This document shows, piece after piece, positions 41,364 to 49,601 of a stretch of DNA of 64,000 bases. A program made the position numbers and the translations under genes. The stretch spans positions 1-64,000 of the forward strand of contig SRUQ01000010.1 in the NCBI GenBank assembly GCA_004791255.1, in the 5' to 3' direction. Position 1 is the first letter of the stretch, and each line of letters starts with the position of its first letter. The notes below the pieces were generated by a model. That model searched no databases. It was not told where the DNA came from and was given only the letters and a program-made list of their open reading frames with translations. Origin of the DNA: a bacterium M00.F.Ca.ET.205.01.1.1 (lineage in GTDB: Bacteria; Pseudomonadota; Alphaproteobacteria; Rhizobiales; Rhizobiaceae).

Positions 41364-42371
41364 TCACAACCATCCATTCTTCCTGAACCGCCAGTACAGA
41401 AACACGCAGATCAGCGCGATGGCGGCCAGCACCATCGGGTAGCCATATTCCATCTTCAGTTCCGGCATGTCGCTGAAATTCATGCCGTAAATGCCGGCGA
41501 ATGCCGTCGGCACGGCCAGGATGGCCGCCCATGAGGCGAGCTTCTTCGAGATCGCCGTTTCCTGGCTCTGGCCGACCAGCAGGCTCGCCTCGAAGGCGAA
41601 GGCCAGCACCTCGCGCAGGCTGTCGATCTTCTCCTGCACGGTGCGGATGTGGTCGGTCACGTCGCGGAACAGCGGGTGCATGGCCGTATGGATCTGCGGA
41701 AGCTCGGCGCTGGTCAGCCGGCGGCAGACTTCGACCAGCGGCAGCGCCGCATTGCGCAGGCGCAGAAGGTCACGGCGCAGCATGTAGAGCCGTTCGATAT
41801 CGGGGCCGGTCATCGGCTTGAGCAGGACCCTGTCCTCGATCGCCTCGACCTCGTCCTCGATCTGCTCGAGCACGGGCATGTAATTGTCGACGATGAAATC
41901 GAGAATGGCATAGAGGACGAAATCCTCGCCCTTGGCCAGCGAATGCGGGCAGCTTTCCCAATGCTGGCGCACGGCGGCATAGGAGGTCGACGGTCCATGC
42001 CGGACGCTGACGATGTAGCCTGAGCCGACGAACAGATGGGTTTCGCCGAAGGTGACGCGGCCATCGATCAACTGGGCAGTACGCGCAACTATGAACAGCG
42101 CATCGCCATATTGCTCGATCTTCGGCCGCTGGTGCGGATGCTCGGCATCCTCGATCGCCAGTTCATGCAGATGGAACTGCGCCTGGACGCGAAGCAACAG
42201 GTTGCGGTCGGGTTCGAGCAGGCCAATCCAGACGACATGGCCCGACTTCTTCGCCCACTCGCCGGCTTCCTCGATCTGGATGTCGGCGATGCGGCGGCCG
42301 GCCGTATAGACGCTGGAGGCGATGATGCCAGACGTCGGCGGCGCGGGCTTGAACTCCCGGACATATTCCAT
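41364..42371 (-). CDS. corA: CorA-type magnesium/cobalt channel
   Basis: 335 residues. A long cytoplasmic N-terminal alpha/beta domain and stalk helix (EKIDSLREVLAFAFEASLLV) lead to two C-terminal membrane helices; the first ends in the selectivity motif GMN (AGIYGMNFSDMPEL), and the tail RFRKNGWL is basic. It conducts Mg2+ down the membrane potential as a pentamer. The frame is open further upstream, but MEYVREFKPAPPTS is favoured by the GGGAGG site 8 nt before it. Confidence 0.93.
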   Translation of the reverse strand: MEYVREFKPAPPTSGIIASSVYTAGRRIADIQIEEAGEWAKKSGHVVWIGLLEPDRNLLLRVQAQFHLHELAIEDAEHPHQRPKIEQYGDALFIVARTAQLIDGRVTFGETHLFVGSGYIVSVRHGPSTSYAAVRQHWESCPHSLAKGEDFVLYAILDFIVDNYMPVLEQIEDEVEAIEDRVLLKPMTGPDIERLYMLRRDLLRLRNAALPLVEVCRRLTSAELPQIHTAMHPLFRDVTDHIRTVQEKIDSLREVLAFAFEASLLVGQSQETAISKKLASWAAILAVPTAFAGIYGMNFSDMPELKMEYGYPMVLAAIALICVFLYWRFRKNGWL

Positions 42372-42459
42372 CGCTGCCTCCCGAAAGCATTGCTTTCCAA
42401 CAAGCTTACCGTGGCGACAGTTTAGCGCAATATGATCAAGCGTTCGAGAGGAAGAGCGT

Positions 42460-43185
42460 TCACTTAACCGGCAGCGTTGCGGAAAGGGAGATCTGGTCCG
42501 TCTTGTCGCCCTTCGGCCGCTCTGCGGGCATCTGGTCGCCGGTGACGATATAGTAGATGGTCTCGGCGATGTTGGTGGCATGGTCGCCGATGCGCTCGAT
42601 GTTCTTGGCGCAGAACAGGAGGTGCGTGCAAGGCGTGATGTTGCGCGGATCTTCCATCATGTAGGTCAAGAGTTCGCGAAACAGCGACGTGTACATGGCG
42701 TCGATCTGGTCGTCGCGGTCGCGCACGAAGCCGATCTTGTCGACCGAGCGCGATGCGTAGACGTCGAGCACTTCCTTGAGCTGGGTCAGCGCTAGGTTGG
42801 CCAGGGCCTCGAGGCCACGGAACAGGCTGGTCGGCTGGCGTCCGTCGGTGACGGCGACCACACGCTTGGCAACGTTCTTGCCGAGGTCGCCGACGCGTTC
42901 GAGGTCGGCGGAGATGCGGATAGCGCCGACGATCTCGCGCAGGTCAGTCGCCATAGGCTGGCGCTTGGCGATGATGATGATCGCCTTGTCGTCGATTTCG
43001 CGTTGCCCCTCGTCCAGCACGGCATCGTCACGGATGACCTTCTGGGCCAGTCCCGGATCGGCATTGACAAGAGCGGTGATCGCCTGCTCGACCATGCGTT
43101 CGGCATGACCGCCCATAGCCGCGATCCGTTTCGACAGATATTTCAGTTCCTCGTCATAGGCACTGACAATATGCACGGACTGCAT
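42460..43185 (-). CDS. phoU: Phosphate-signalling protein PhoU
   Basis: 241 residues forming two PhoU three-helix repeats: YLSKRIAAMGGHAERMVEQA, IRISADLERVGDLGKNVAKR and LLFCAKNIERIGDHATNIAE, the latter two with the metal-binding acidic motif. PhoU links the Pst importer to PhoR and damps the Pho regulon. Here it lies 114 bp after phoR with no pstSCAB between and no phoB behind, unlike the phoR-pstSCAB-phoU-phoB order of Sinorhizobium. Confidence 0.95.
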   Translation of the reverse strand: MQSVHIVSAYDEELKYLSKRIAAMGGHAERMVEQAITALVNADPGLAQKVIRDDAVLDEGQREIDDKAIIIIAKRQPMATDLREIVGAIRISADLERVGDLGKNVAKRVVAVTDGRQPTSLFRGLEALANLALTQLKEVLDVYASRSVDKIGFVRDRDDQIDAMYTSLFRELLTYMMEDPRNITPCTHLLFCAKNIERIGDHATNIAETIYYIVTGDQMPAERPKGDKTDQISLSATLPVK

Positions 43186-43299
43186 GGTCGAGATCCCTCC
43201 CAGGGGTGTCCTGATCTTGAGTCGTTTCCTCGAATCCCCGCTGATACGCTAGCCGGATGACAGAAAAAAGAAATGGCCCCTGGGGAAACTAGGGCGGTA

Positions 43300-44565
43300 T
43301 CAGTGCGCCGGCAAATGGACCGAGAAGGCGGCACCCTTGCCGACCTCGGACCTGATCGAGAGCCTGGCATTGTGGCGGGTCAGGATGTGCTTGACGATCG
43401 ACAGGCCAAGACCCGTGCCTTTCTGGGTCCGGCTGGTCTCGACGTCGATGCGGTAGAAGCGCTCGGTGATGCGCGGAATGTGCTCCTCGGGAATGCCGGG
43501 GCCAAAATCCCGGATCGTCACGTCGATGCCGGGCTCGGGATCGGCATCGCTGCGCGCGATCGACACCACGACGCGGCCGCCCGACTGCCCGTATTTGCAG
43601 GCGTTTTCCAGCAGGTTCTCGAAAACCTGGAACAGTTCGTCGCGATCACCCGGCACATCGAGGGACCCTTCGGCGAAATCCCGCTCGATGACGACGTTGT
43701 TTTCCCGGGCCAATGGAGCAAGTGAATCGATGACGCCGTCGACAGTCTGGCGCAGATCGACCTCGGTTCCCGGCTTCAGATAGGGCTTCATCTCCAGCCG
43801 TGACAGGGACAGGAGGTCGTCGATCAGCCGCGCCATGCGGCCGGTCTGGTTCTGCATGATCTGCAGGAACTGGTCGCGCGCCGCGGGATCGTTGCGAGCC
43901 GGCCCACGCAGCGTCTCGATGAAGCCTGATATCGAGGCGAGCGGGGTGCGCAATTCATGGCTGGCATTGGCGATGAAGTCGGCGCGCATACGGTCGATGC
44001 GGCGCGTCTCGCTCTGGTCCTTGAACACCATGACGTAGAGATCGGTGCCGTGGCCGACCGAGGACGCGCTGACCCGGTAGGCGCGCTCGACCGGCAGCTT
44101 CTCCGTGTAGTCGACGACATCCGAGGCGACATCGCCCGACAGCACGCTGTCGAGCAGAGTCTGCATTTCCGGCGCCCGGAATTTGAGCGCCAGCGATATC
44201 CCGGGGGCAATGCCACCGAACGCGGCGAAAGCAGCGGCATTGGCGTGGACTATCGTCGCGGCACGGTCGAAAATGATCAGCGGGTCGGCGACCGCAGCCG
44301 CCAGATATTCACCCGACAGGCGCTGCAGGCCGATGGCCTCGATCGCCGCGCCGTTTTCGCCCGCCTGGCGCGCGACACCGGCCGGCAGCAGCGCCGCCCC
44401 GAGCAGCAAGGCCAGCGCCGGCAGCAGCACGTAGGCGGAGATGCCGGCAAAGACGTAGACGACCAGGATCGCGACCAGACCGGCCAGGAGCGGCCAGCGG
44501 CCGTTCCGCAGCCGGGTGGCAAAGGCCTGCGCCATCCCCTTATCGTCCGCGCCCCGGTCGGCCAT
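43300..44565 (-). CDS. phoR: Phosphate-regulon sensor kinase PhoR
   Basis: 421 residues. Two close N-terminal membrane helices (LLAGLVAILVVYVFAGISAY and VLLPALALLLGAALLPAG), a PAS domain (~75-170, DPLIIFDRAATIVHANAAAF), HisKA with FIANASHELRTPLASISGF (phospho-acceptor His ~200) and HATPase_c with NLLENACKYGQSGG, IRDFGPGIP and GTGLGLSIVKHIL. This order fits PhoR, and phoU behind it supports the name. Start MADRGADDKGMAQAF avoids overlap with the divergent ppk2 leader; the open frame runs on to 44799. Confidence 0.88.
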   Translation of the reverse strand: MADRGADDKGMAQAFATRLRNGRWPLLAGLVAILVVYVFAGISAYVLLPALALLLGAALLPAGVARQAGENGAAIEAIGLQRLSGEYLAAAVADPLIIFDRAATIVHANAAAFAAFGGIAPGISLALKFRAPEMQTLLDSVLSGDVASDVVDYTEKLPVERAYRVSASSVGHGTDLYVMVFKDQSETRRIDRMRADFIANASHELRTPLASISGFIETLRGPARNDPAARDQFLQIMQNQTGRMARLIDDLLSLSRLEMKPYLKPGTEVDLRQTVDGVIDSLAPLARENNVVIERDFAEGSLDVPGDRDELFQVFENLLENACKYGQSGGRVVVSIARSDADPEPGIDVTIRDFGPGIPEEHIPRITERFYRIDVETSRTQKGTGLGLSIVKHILTRHNARLSIRSEVGKGAAFSVHLPAH

Positions 44566-44674
44566 TCTCGCCTGCGCCCCGCATCCCAAGGTTTCGCCGG
44601 CCCGGCAACTTCGCGCTGGACCGGCATGAAGGCCCCCAATAGCATGAGTCCGGAAGCTGGAAAGGTTCGTCTCG

Positions 44675-45583
44675 ATGAAAAAAGCCAAGGAAAATTCCGC
44701 CACGCCGGCCTCGGAGCCGCTGAAGCTCAAGATCGACGGCAAGGAGCGGGAGTTCGACATCGAGGATCCCGAGCTGCCGGACTGGGTCGAGAACAACAAG
44801 CTGACGGCGGGCGGCTATCCCTACGACAAGAAGATGAAGGGCGAGGAGTATGACGAGACGCTCGAGAAACTGCAGATCGAGCTGGTCAAGGCGCAGGCGT
44901 GGCTGCAATCGACGGGCAAGCGGGTGATGGCGCTGTTCGAGGGCCGCGACGCGGCCGGCAAGGGCGGCACGATCTTCGTGCTGCGCCAGTACCTCAACCC
45001 GCGCACGGCGCGCAACGTCGCGCTGACCAAGCCGACGCCAACGGAACTCGGGCAGTGGTACTACCAGCGCTATGCCGACCATTTCCCGACATCGGGCGAA
45101 TTCGTCACCTTCGACCGCTCCTGGTACAACCGCGCCGGCGTCGAGCCGGTGATGGGCTTCTGCACGCCCGAGCAGCATGAGAAGTTTCTCGACGAGACGC
45201 CGCATTTCGAACGGATGATCGTCAACGAGGGCATACACTTCTTCAAATTCTGGCTGAACATCGGCCAGGAGACGCAACTCGAACGGTTTCACGACCGCCG
45301 CTACAGCCCGCTCAAGAGTTGGAAATTCTCGCCGATCGACATTGCCGGGATCACCAAGTGGGACGATTACACCAAGGTTCGCGATACCATGTTCGATCGC
45401 ACCCACAAGGAATTCGCGCCGTGGATCATCGTGCGGGCCAATGACAAGCGACGCGCGCGGCTGGCGGTGATGCGGCGCATCCTCCTTTCGCTGCCCTATG
45501 ACGGCCGCGACCTCGGCGTGATCGGCAAGGAGGACAAGAAGGTCATCGGCGACGGGCCGTCATTCCTGAACAAGCACGACTGA
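44675..45583 (+). CDS. ppk2: Polyphosphate kinase 2
   Basis: 302 residues of the PPK2 family: Walker A LFEGRDAAGKGGTIFVLRQY, the acceptor block TELGQWYYQRYADHFPTSGE, VTFDRSWYNRAGVEPVMGF (Walker B/lid) and FFKFWLNIGQETQLERFHDR. It phosphorylates nucleoside di- or monophosphates using polyphosphate, or runs in reverse. The N-terminal 40 residues are a charged extension (LKLKIDGKEREFDIEDPELP), usual for class I PPK2. It is divergent from phoR (109 bp), linking polyphosphate use to phosphate signalling. Confidence 0.95.
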   Translation: MKKAKENSATPASEPLKLKIDGKEREFDIEDPELPDWVENNKLTAGGYPYDKKMKGEEYDETLEKLQIELVKAQAWLQSTGKRVMALFEGRDAAGKGGTIFVLRQYLNPRTARNVALTKPTPTELGQWYYQRYADHFPTSGEFVTFDRSWYNRAGVEPVMGFCTPEQHEKFLDETPHFERMIVNEGIHFFKFWLNIGQETQLERFHDRRYSPLKSWKFSPIDIAGITKWDDYTKVRDTMFDRTHKEFAPWIIVRANDKRRARLAVMRRILLSLPYDGRDLGVIGKEDKKVIGDGPSFLNKHD

Positions 45584-45591
45584 GGATTTCG

Positions 45592-45618
45592 CGCCGCGCG
45601 GCCCGAGGCAGCGCGGCG
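45592..45618. terminator. GC hairpin between convergent ppk2 and crotonase genes
   Basis: CGCCGCGC and GCGCGGCG form a perfect 8-bp stem with an 11-nt loop in the 67-bp gap between two converging genes. No T-run on either side, so termination is likely only in part. Confidence 0.45.
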
Positions 45619-45650
45619 TAGATCTTCGATGCCGTCTTCGGCCTGATCCC

Positions 45651-46412
45651 TCAGGCGGCGAGCCGGGCAATGCGCTGCAGGCGCCGCAGCGTGGTGTCAT
45701 CCTGCAGCGCCTGCTGGAACAACGATATCTCCTGGTCGATGCGCTCGCAAAGTACAGCGGTGTTTCCCTTGAGCAGGCCGCGTGTCTGCAACAGGGCCGC
45801 GACCGGCTTCTTGGCGAGTTGCCTTGCCCGGGCAAGGGCTGCTTCCTCCACATCGCCGTGCGCGATCTCGGCGACCAGACCGAGCGCCCTGGCGTCTTCG
45901 GCCCGCAGCGTGTCGCCCAGGCAGAAGAAGCGGAAAGCGCCGGCATAGCCGAGCTTCTGCGGCGCCAGGATGCTGGTCGCGGCATCCGGCACCAGGCCGA
46001 AATCGACGAACGGCACCCGGAACGTGCTTTGGTCGGATGCTATCACCATGTCGCAATGGAACAGGATGGTGCAGCCGACGCCGACGGCATCGCCATCGAC
46101 ACAGGCCAGGATCGGCTTCGGGAACGTCGCCAACATGCGGAACATGTCGGTGACGGCGGCGATCAGCTTCTGGTGCTTGCTGGCGTCGAGGAATTCGGAA
46201 AAGTCGCCGCCAAGGCAGAAGCAGCCCGCCAGGCCTCGCAAGACGACGACACGCACCTCGTCATTGTCGGCAGCTTCGTGAAACGTCCTGGCCAGGCTCT
46301 CGTAGGCTCTTCTGTCGAGCACCGGCCGGCCGTCGGCCGATGATACGGTAACAATCAGCGCATGGTTGCGCAGTTCGGGCTGGGGGTGGCTCATGGCCGT
46401 TTCCGATCTCAT
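45651..46412 (-). CDS. Crotonase-fold protein co-transcribed with luxI
   Basis: 253 residues of the enoyl-CoA hydratase/isomerase family. The oxyanion-hole segments FCLGGDFSEF and VDGDAVGVGCTILFHCD are present. Where hydratases have two catalytic glutamates (GGGCE and PEI), this protein has Thr (GVGCTIL) and Phe (VPFVDFG). Instead it has VPDAATS at the place where enoyl-CoA isomerases carry VPEAAS, so an isomerase-like activity is more likely than hydration. Its start lies within the last codon of luxI (4-bp overlap), implying a role with the acyl chain of the signal. Confidence 0.82.
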   Translation of the reverse strand: MRSETAMSHPQPELRNHALIVTVSSADGRPVLDRRAYESLARTFHEAADNDEVRVVVLRGLAGCFCLGGDFSEFLDASKHQKLIAAVTDMFRMLATFPKPILACVDGDAVGVGCTILFHCDMVIASDQSTFRVPFVDFGLVPDAATSILAPQKLGYAGAFRFFCLGDTLRAEDARALGLVAEIAHGDVEEAALARARQLAKKPVAALLQTRGLLKGNTAVLCERIDQEISLFQQALQDDTTLRRLQRIARLAA

Positions 46413-47047
46413 GACGCCCGCCTTTGCCCGAACATATCGGGATATCCCCTGGCCAGCACGGGGGCAAAATGGTTGCGGCGCGACCGCACCACGTCCAGCG
46501 TGTGCTGGTTGAAGGTGAGCAGCGTGGCAACGACCTGCTGGGTCCCGTAGGTTCTCTGGTAGCCCAATGGCGTCGCCAGGAAATGCAGTTGCAAGGCGCG
46601 CAGCACCCACATCGGCTCGAACTCGATGATCACCTTGTCGACGCCGCGCTTCAGCCCCCATTCGACGAAGCCTGCAATCAGCTCGGTGCCGACGGTCGAG
46701 ACGCCGCGGCGGCCGTCGCGATAGCCGGAAGCCACCGCGTATCGGGTCAACTCCCAGATGTTGGGCCCCGATGGCGGCGTTCCTTCCGACAGATCTGTCA
46801 ACACCTCGCTCAAGAGATGTGGCCGCGTGGTGGGCAACATCCGCTGATAGCCCGCGACTTCGTTGCCTCGGATGACAATCTGATGCACCGCTTCATCATG
46901 GTCGAACTGGTCGACTTCGAATCCATCCGGACGCCGTAGATCTTCCCACCCCATTTCCTCGACGAAGATCTTGTAGCGAAGTCGATGGACCGCCTCCCAC
47001 AGATCGGGACGTTCCATCAATTCCTTGGTTGTAAGACAAAATAGCAT
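46409..47047 (-). CDS. LuxI-family acyl-homoserine-lactone synthase
   Basis: 212 residues. The conserved LuxI residues are all visible: R24 and F28 (HRLRYKIFVEE), W34 (MGWEDL), D46 and D49 (VDQFDHDEAVHQIV), the arginine of GYQRMLPT, and E/R of IWELTRYAVAS. It should make an N-acyl-homoserine lactone from SAM and an acyl-ACP or acyl-CoA. The overlapping crotonase gene suggests an unusual or CoA-linked acyl chain. It follows the luxR gene on the same strand with a dyad in the gap. Confidence 0.93.
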   Translation of the reverse strand: MLFCLTTKELMERPDLWEAVHRLRYKIFVEEMGWEDLRRPDGFEVDQFDHDEAVHQIVIRGNEVAGYQRMLPTTRPHLLSEVLTDLSEGTPPSGPNIWELTRYAVASGYRDGRRGVSTVGTELIAGFVEWGLKRGVDKVIIEFEPMWVLRALQLHFLATPLGYQRTYGTQQVVATLLTFNQHTLDVVRSRRNHFAPVLARGYPDMFGQRRAS

Positions 47048-47101
47048 TCAGCCGTCTCCTGGGTTCAAGAGGAAGATACGGCCGTGCCTCAACGAGAAAA
47101 T

Positions 47102-47115
47102 TACGCGATCGCGTA
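47102..47115 (-). promoter_or_regulatory. lux-box-like dyad before luxI
   Basis: A perfect 14-bp dyad, TACGCGATCGCGTA, lies 55-68 bp before the luxI ATG and within the 98-bp luxR-luxI gap. The size and place suit a LuxR-type operator that drives autoinduction. It is shorter than the classical 20-bp lux box. Confidence 0.6.
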
Positions 47116-47145
47116 GGCAGGAAATTCTAGGCCGGCGCGGCCGAC

Positions 47146-47877
47146 CTAGCTAATATAGCCGCGCCTAATCGCTTCAGCGACTGCCTGCACCCGGTTTACG
47201 GCACCGAGTTTGCTTTTGGCGTTAAGAAGGTGTTTCTCCGACGTGTGTTCGGAGATGCCGAGAATTTGAGAAATCTCCCATTCGGACTTGCCGACAGCTG
47301 CCCATTGCAGGCACTCGCGTTCGCGCGGCGTCAGTTCGATATGATCGATGGTCTTGGCGGCCATGGTGTGGAGTTGCATGGCGCGGCCGACTGCATAGGT
47401 CGACACCAGCGACACCAGGCCGAACTCGGCCCCGGACAGTTCGACGGCCTCGCCGCCCAGCGACACCATGACGATCTGGCCGTCGAGCGTTATCAGCGGG
47501 AAGGCCAGCCCGTCGCGCAGCTTGAACGCGCCGGCGTCGCCCATCACTTCGCCGCTGCTCTTGTCGATGCGGACACCTTGAGCCGCCTCCCGCCACTGGA
47601 ACGGCGCTTGCAGCTGTTTCATGTGGCTGACGACGGGATCGTGATCGACATAGTTGCGCGCCACGTAGCGCTCGAGCCATTCGACGGGCCAGTCGCACAA
47701 CAACACATGCTGTTTTTGCTGGCCGGTTGGCGTGCCCGGTTGCGGAACGGTTCCGGCCATCAGCGCTGTCAGGCCGAAATCCGACGTTATGCCCAACAGC
47801 TTTTCGCAGACCGCGGCCGCCGTCGCGGCGTGCTGCAGCTGGTCTATGTATTCCAGAGTGCGATCGAACTGGCTCAT
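47146..47877 (-). CDS. LuxR-family quorum-sensing regulator
   Basis: 243 residues. The autoinducer domain keeps the invariant pattern W-x3-Y (VEWLERYVARNY), DP (VDHDPVVSH), a second Trp (PFQWREA) and a Gly in MGDAGAFKL. The LuxR HTH (~185-240) is LTPRERECLQWAAVGKSEWE followed by ISEHTSEKHLLNAKSKL. It should bind the signal from the adjacent synthase and control luxI and other genes. Start MSQFDRTLEYIDQLQ is chosen because it fits family length; upstream in-frame starts at 47904 and 47937 are possible. Confidence 0.9.
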   Translation of the reverse strand: MSQFDRTLEYIDQLQHAATAAAVCEKLLGITSDFGLTALMAGTVPQPGTPTGQQKQHVLLCDWPVEWLERYVARNYVDHDPVVSHMKQLQAPFQWREAAQGVRIDKSSGEVMGDAGAFKLRDGLAFPLITLDGQIVMVSLGGEAVELSGAEFGLVSLVSTYAVGRAMQLHTMAAKTIDHIELTPRERECLQWAAVGKSEWEISQILGISEHTSEKHLLNAKSKLGAVNRVQAVAEAIRRGYIS

Positions 47878-48138
47878 CGCAACATCAACCCCATGTTGCC
47901 TCATCGTTGGAACCCGTGTTCCGTGCCTGACTTGCACGTCACCGCCGACCCGCGGCCTGCAAAGCGCTCGCTTCCGCCTGTGGTTCTCGACCCTGGTACC
48001 CCCACCAGGGCAGCCACTGCTGTTTGCAAACCATCTAAAGCATATCCTGAAATCGGCGTGTTGAAATCAAAAACCATTGTGCCTCTTCCATTTTCGTACC
48101 AGAACCGATGCGCGGTCGGGTTGCGGCGGAGTTTTATC

Positions 48139-48990
48139 GTGATATTTCAATGGCGGTTCCTCGCTCTCGCATCGATGTTGATCGCGGTGCTGCCGCTTGT
48201 CCACAGCGCGCGCGCGGCCGATCCGCAGGTACCGGTGCTGTGGGACGCCAAGGAACGATTGCCGAAACCGGACCTCTCCGCGCTGCCAAGGCTGCGATTC
48301 TTGACCACCACCGATTTCCCGCCGTTCAACTTCCTCGACAATGCGGGAAAGCTGTCCGGCTTCCACATCGACCTGGCGCGCGCCATCTGCGCCGAACTCG
48401 GCATCGTCGACAAATGCCAGATCCAGGCATTGCCCTGGGCCGAGCTCGAAGGGGCCCTGGAGAAGGGCGAGGGCGAGGCTGTAATCGCGGGCATTGCCGC
48501 GACGCCGCAGTCGCGCCGGACATACGCCTTCTCGCGCTCCTACCTGCAGTTTCCGGCGCGCTTCATCATGCAGAAAAGCAAAGCGCTGATCGAGCCGGTC
48601 TTCGGCAAGCTGCGCGGCAAGCGCGTCGGCGTGATAGCAGGCTCGGCGCATGAGCGCATGCTGCGCGCCTATTTCGACACCGTCCAGATGGTCCCCTTCG
48701 ACAGGCCGGAGGACCTCTATGGCGATCTCAAGGCCGGCAAGATCGACGCCGCCTTCGGCGACGGCATGCGGCTCGCCTTCTGGCTGGGCGGCACGGATGC
48801 GGCCGGTTGCTGCCGCTTTGCCGGCGGCCCCTATCTGGCGCCCGAATATCTTGGCACTGGCATGACCATCGCCACCCGGGCGGACAACCCGGCGCTGGCC
48901 GCGGCACTCGACTACGCGCTGCAAGAGATCTCGATAAAGGGCACGTTTGCAGAGTTCTATCTGCGTTATTTCCCGGTCAGCTTTTTCTGA
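48139..48990 (+). CDS. Extracellular solute-binding protein, type II
   Basis: 283 residues. Signal peptide ALASMLIAVLPLVHSARAAD, then a SBP_bac_3 domain: LRFLTTTDFPPFNFLDNAGK, SGFHIDLARAICAELGI, AVIAGIAATPQSRRTYAFSR, and GKRVGVIAGSAHERMLRAYF. Three cysteines (KCQ, GCC) may form a disulfide. It resembles binding proteins for polar amino acids, without transporter genes nearby. The reading frame is open far upstream; GTG 48139 is chosen since GGCGGAG lies 9 nt before it and the signal peptide follows at once. Confidence 0.78.
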   Translation: MIFQWRFLALASMLIAVLPLVHSARAADPQVPVLWDAKERLPKPDLSALPRLRFLTTTDFPPFNFLDNAGKLSGFHIDLARAICAELGIVDKCQIQALPWAELEGALEKGEGEAVIAGIAATPQSRRTYAFSRSYLQFPARFIMQKSKALIEPVFGKLRGKRVGVIAGSAHERMLRAYFDTVQMVPFDRPEDLYGDLKAGKIDAAFGDGMRLAFWLGGTDAAGCCRFAGGPYLAPEYLGTGMTIATRADNPALAAALDYALQEISIKGTFAEFYLRYFPVSFF

Positions 48991-49019
48991 TCCGGCCCGG
49001 TCAGTTTTTTCTGATCCGG
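48972..49019. repeat. 24-bp tandem duplication at a gene end
   Basis: The 24-bp block starting CCCGGTCAGCTTTTTCTGAT at 48972 is followed directly by a second copy at 48996 with one C-to-T change. The duplication includes the stop codon, so the protein end is unaffected. It looks like a recent slippage event. Confidence 0.85.
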
Positions 49020-49030
49020 TTTTGCACCAC

Positions 49031-49444
49031 TCACGTCAATGTGCGCAGGCGTGCCTTGGCGGCACGGCCGATGGCGGCGACGGTCAGCGTGTCGAGATCG
49101 AGCTCACGGCGGATCAGCTGCAGCACACGCACCTCCTCCATACGCATTTCGAGGTCGACGGCGGCGACTTCGAAGGCGGCGGCATAGGCGGTGTCGCGCA
49201 GCCGCTCCGGCAACGCCTCGGCGACCTGGGTCAGGACACCCTCCAGGCCATCCTGCTCTTGCAACAGCTTCTGGCAAGCCTGGGCGACGGGAACCAGCCG
49301 ATCGTGGTTGAAATCCTCGAAGACCGGCCATGAGCGGACGACATCGCCGATCCGGGCCAGTTCGACATCGGTCATGTCGCGGTCGGAGGCCGAGGTGATG
49401 ACCATCAGGTAGATCAGCGCTTCATGCGGGGTGGGCAATGCCAT
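49031..49444 (-). CDS. TerB-like tellurite-resistance family protein
   Basis: 137 residues, all helical, with the TerB pattern: ALIYLMVITSASDRDMTDVE, ELARIGDVVRS, an acidic/helical core and AAVDLEMRMEEVRVLQLIRR. TerB-type domains bind metal through acidic residues; the cell function of such stand-alone proteins is unclear. Monocistronic, with convergent neighbours on its downstream side and lysK divergent on the other. Confidence 0.75.
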   Translation of the reverse strand: MALPTPHEALIYLMVITSASDRDMTDVELARIGDVVRSWPVFEDFNHDRLVPVAQACQKLLQEQDGLEGVLTQVAEALPERLRDTAYAAAFEVAAVDLEMRMEEVRVLQLIRRELDLDTLTVAAIGRAAKARLRTLT

Positions 49445-49580
49445 TCAGAGACTCCTCGATACGGCTGCGAAGGTAGGAATGTGCCCCGCGCGCTGCAAGG
49501 AAAAAGCGGGCAACGCGTTGACGCTCCGGCCGGGCGCGCATAGAGACCGGTGGAAAAATCCACTTGCGGCAATGCCGGCA

Positions 49581-49586
49581 TATAAT
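49581..49586 (+). promoter_or_regulatory. Possible -10 box close to lysK
   Basis: TATAAT lies only 15 bp before the lysK ATG and the sequence between has no ribosome-binding site, so a transcript from it would be almost leaderless. No fitting -35 is seen. An alternative promoter, TTGACG (49518) with TAGAGA (49541), has ideal spacing. Confidence 0.3.
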
Positions 49587-49601
49587 CTGGAAAACTGTGA
49601 C

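Noticed and set aside
43186..43299. A Pho box before phoU
   Set aside because: Only one CTGTCAT half-site is present; the second half matches about four of seven positions, which is too weak to list.
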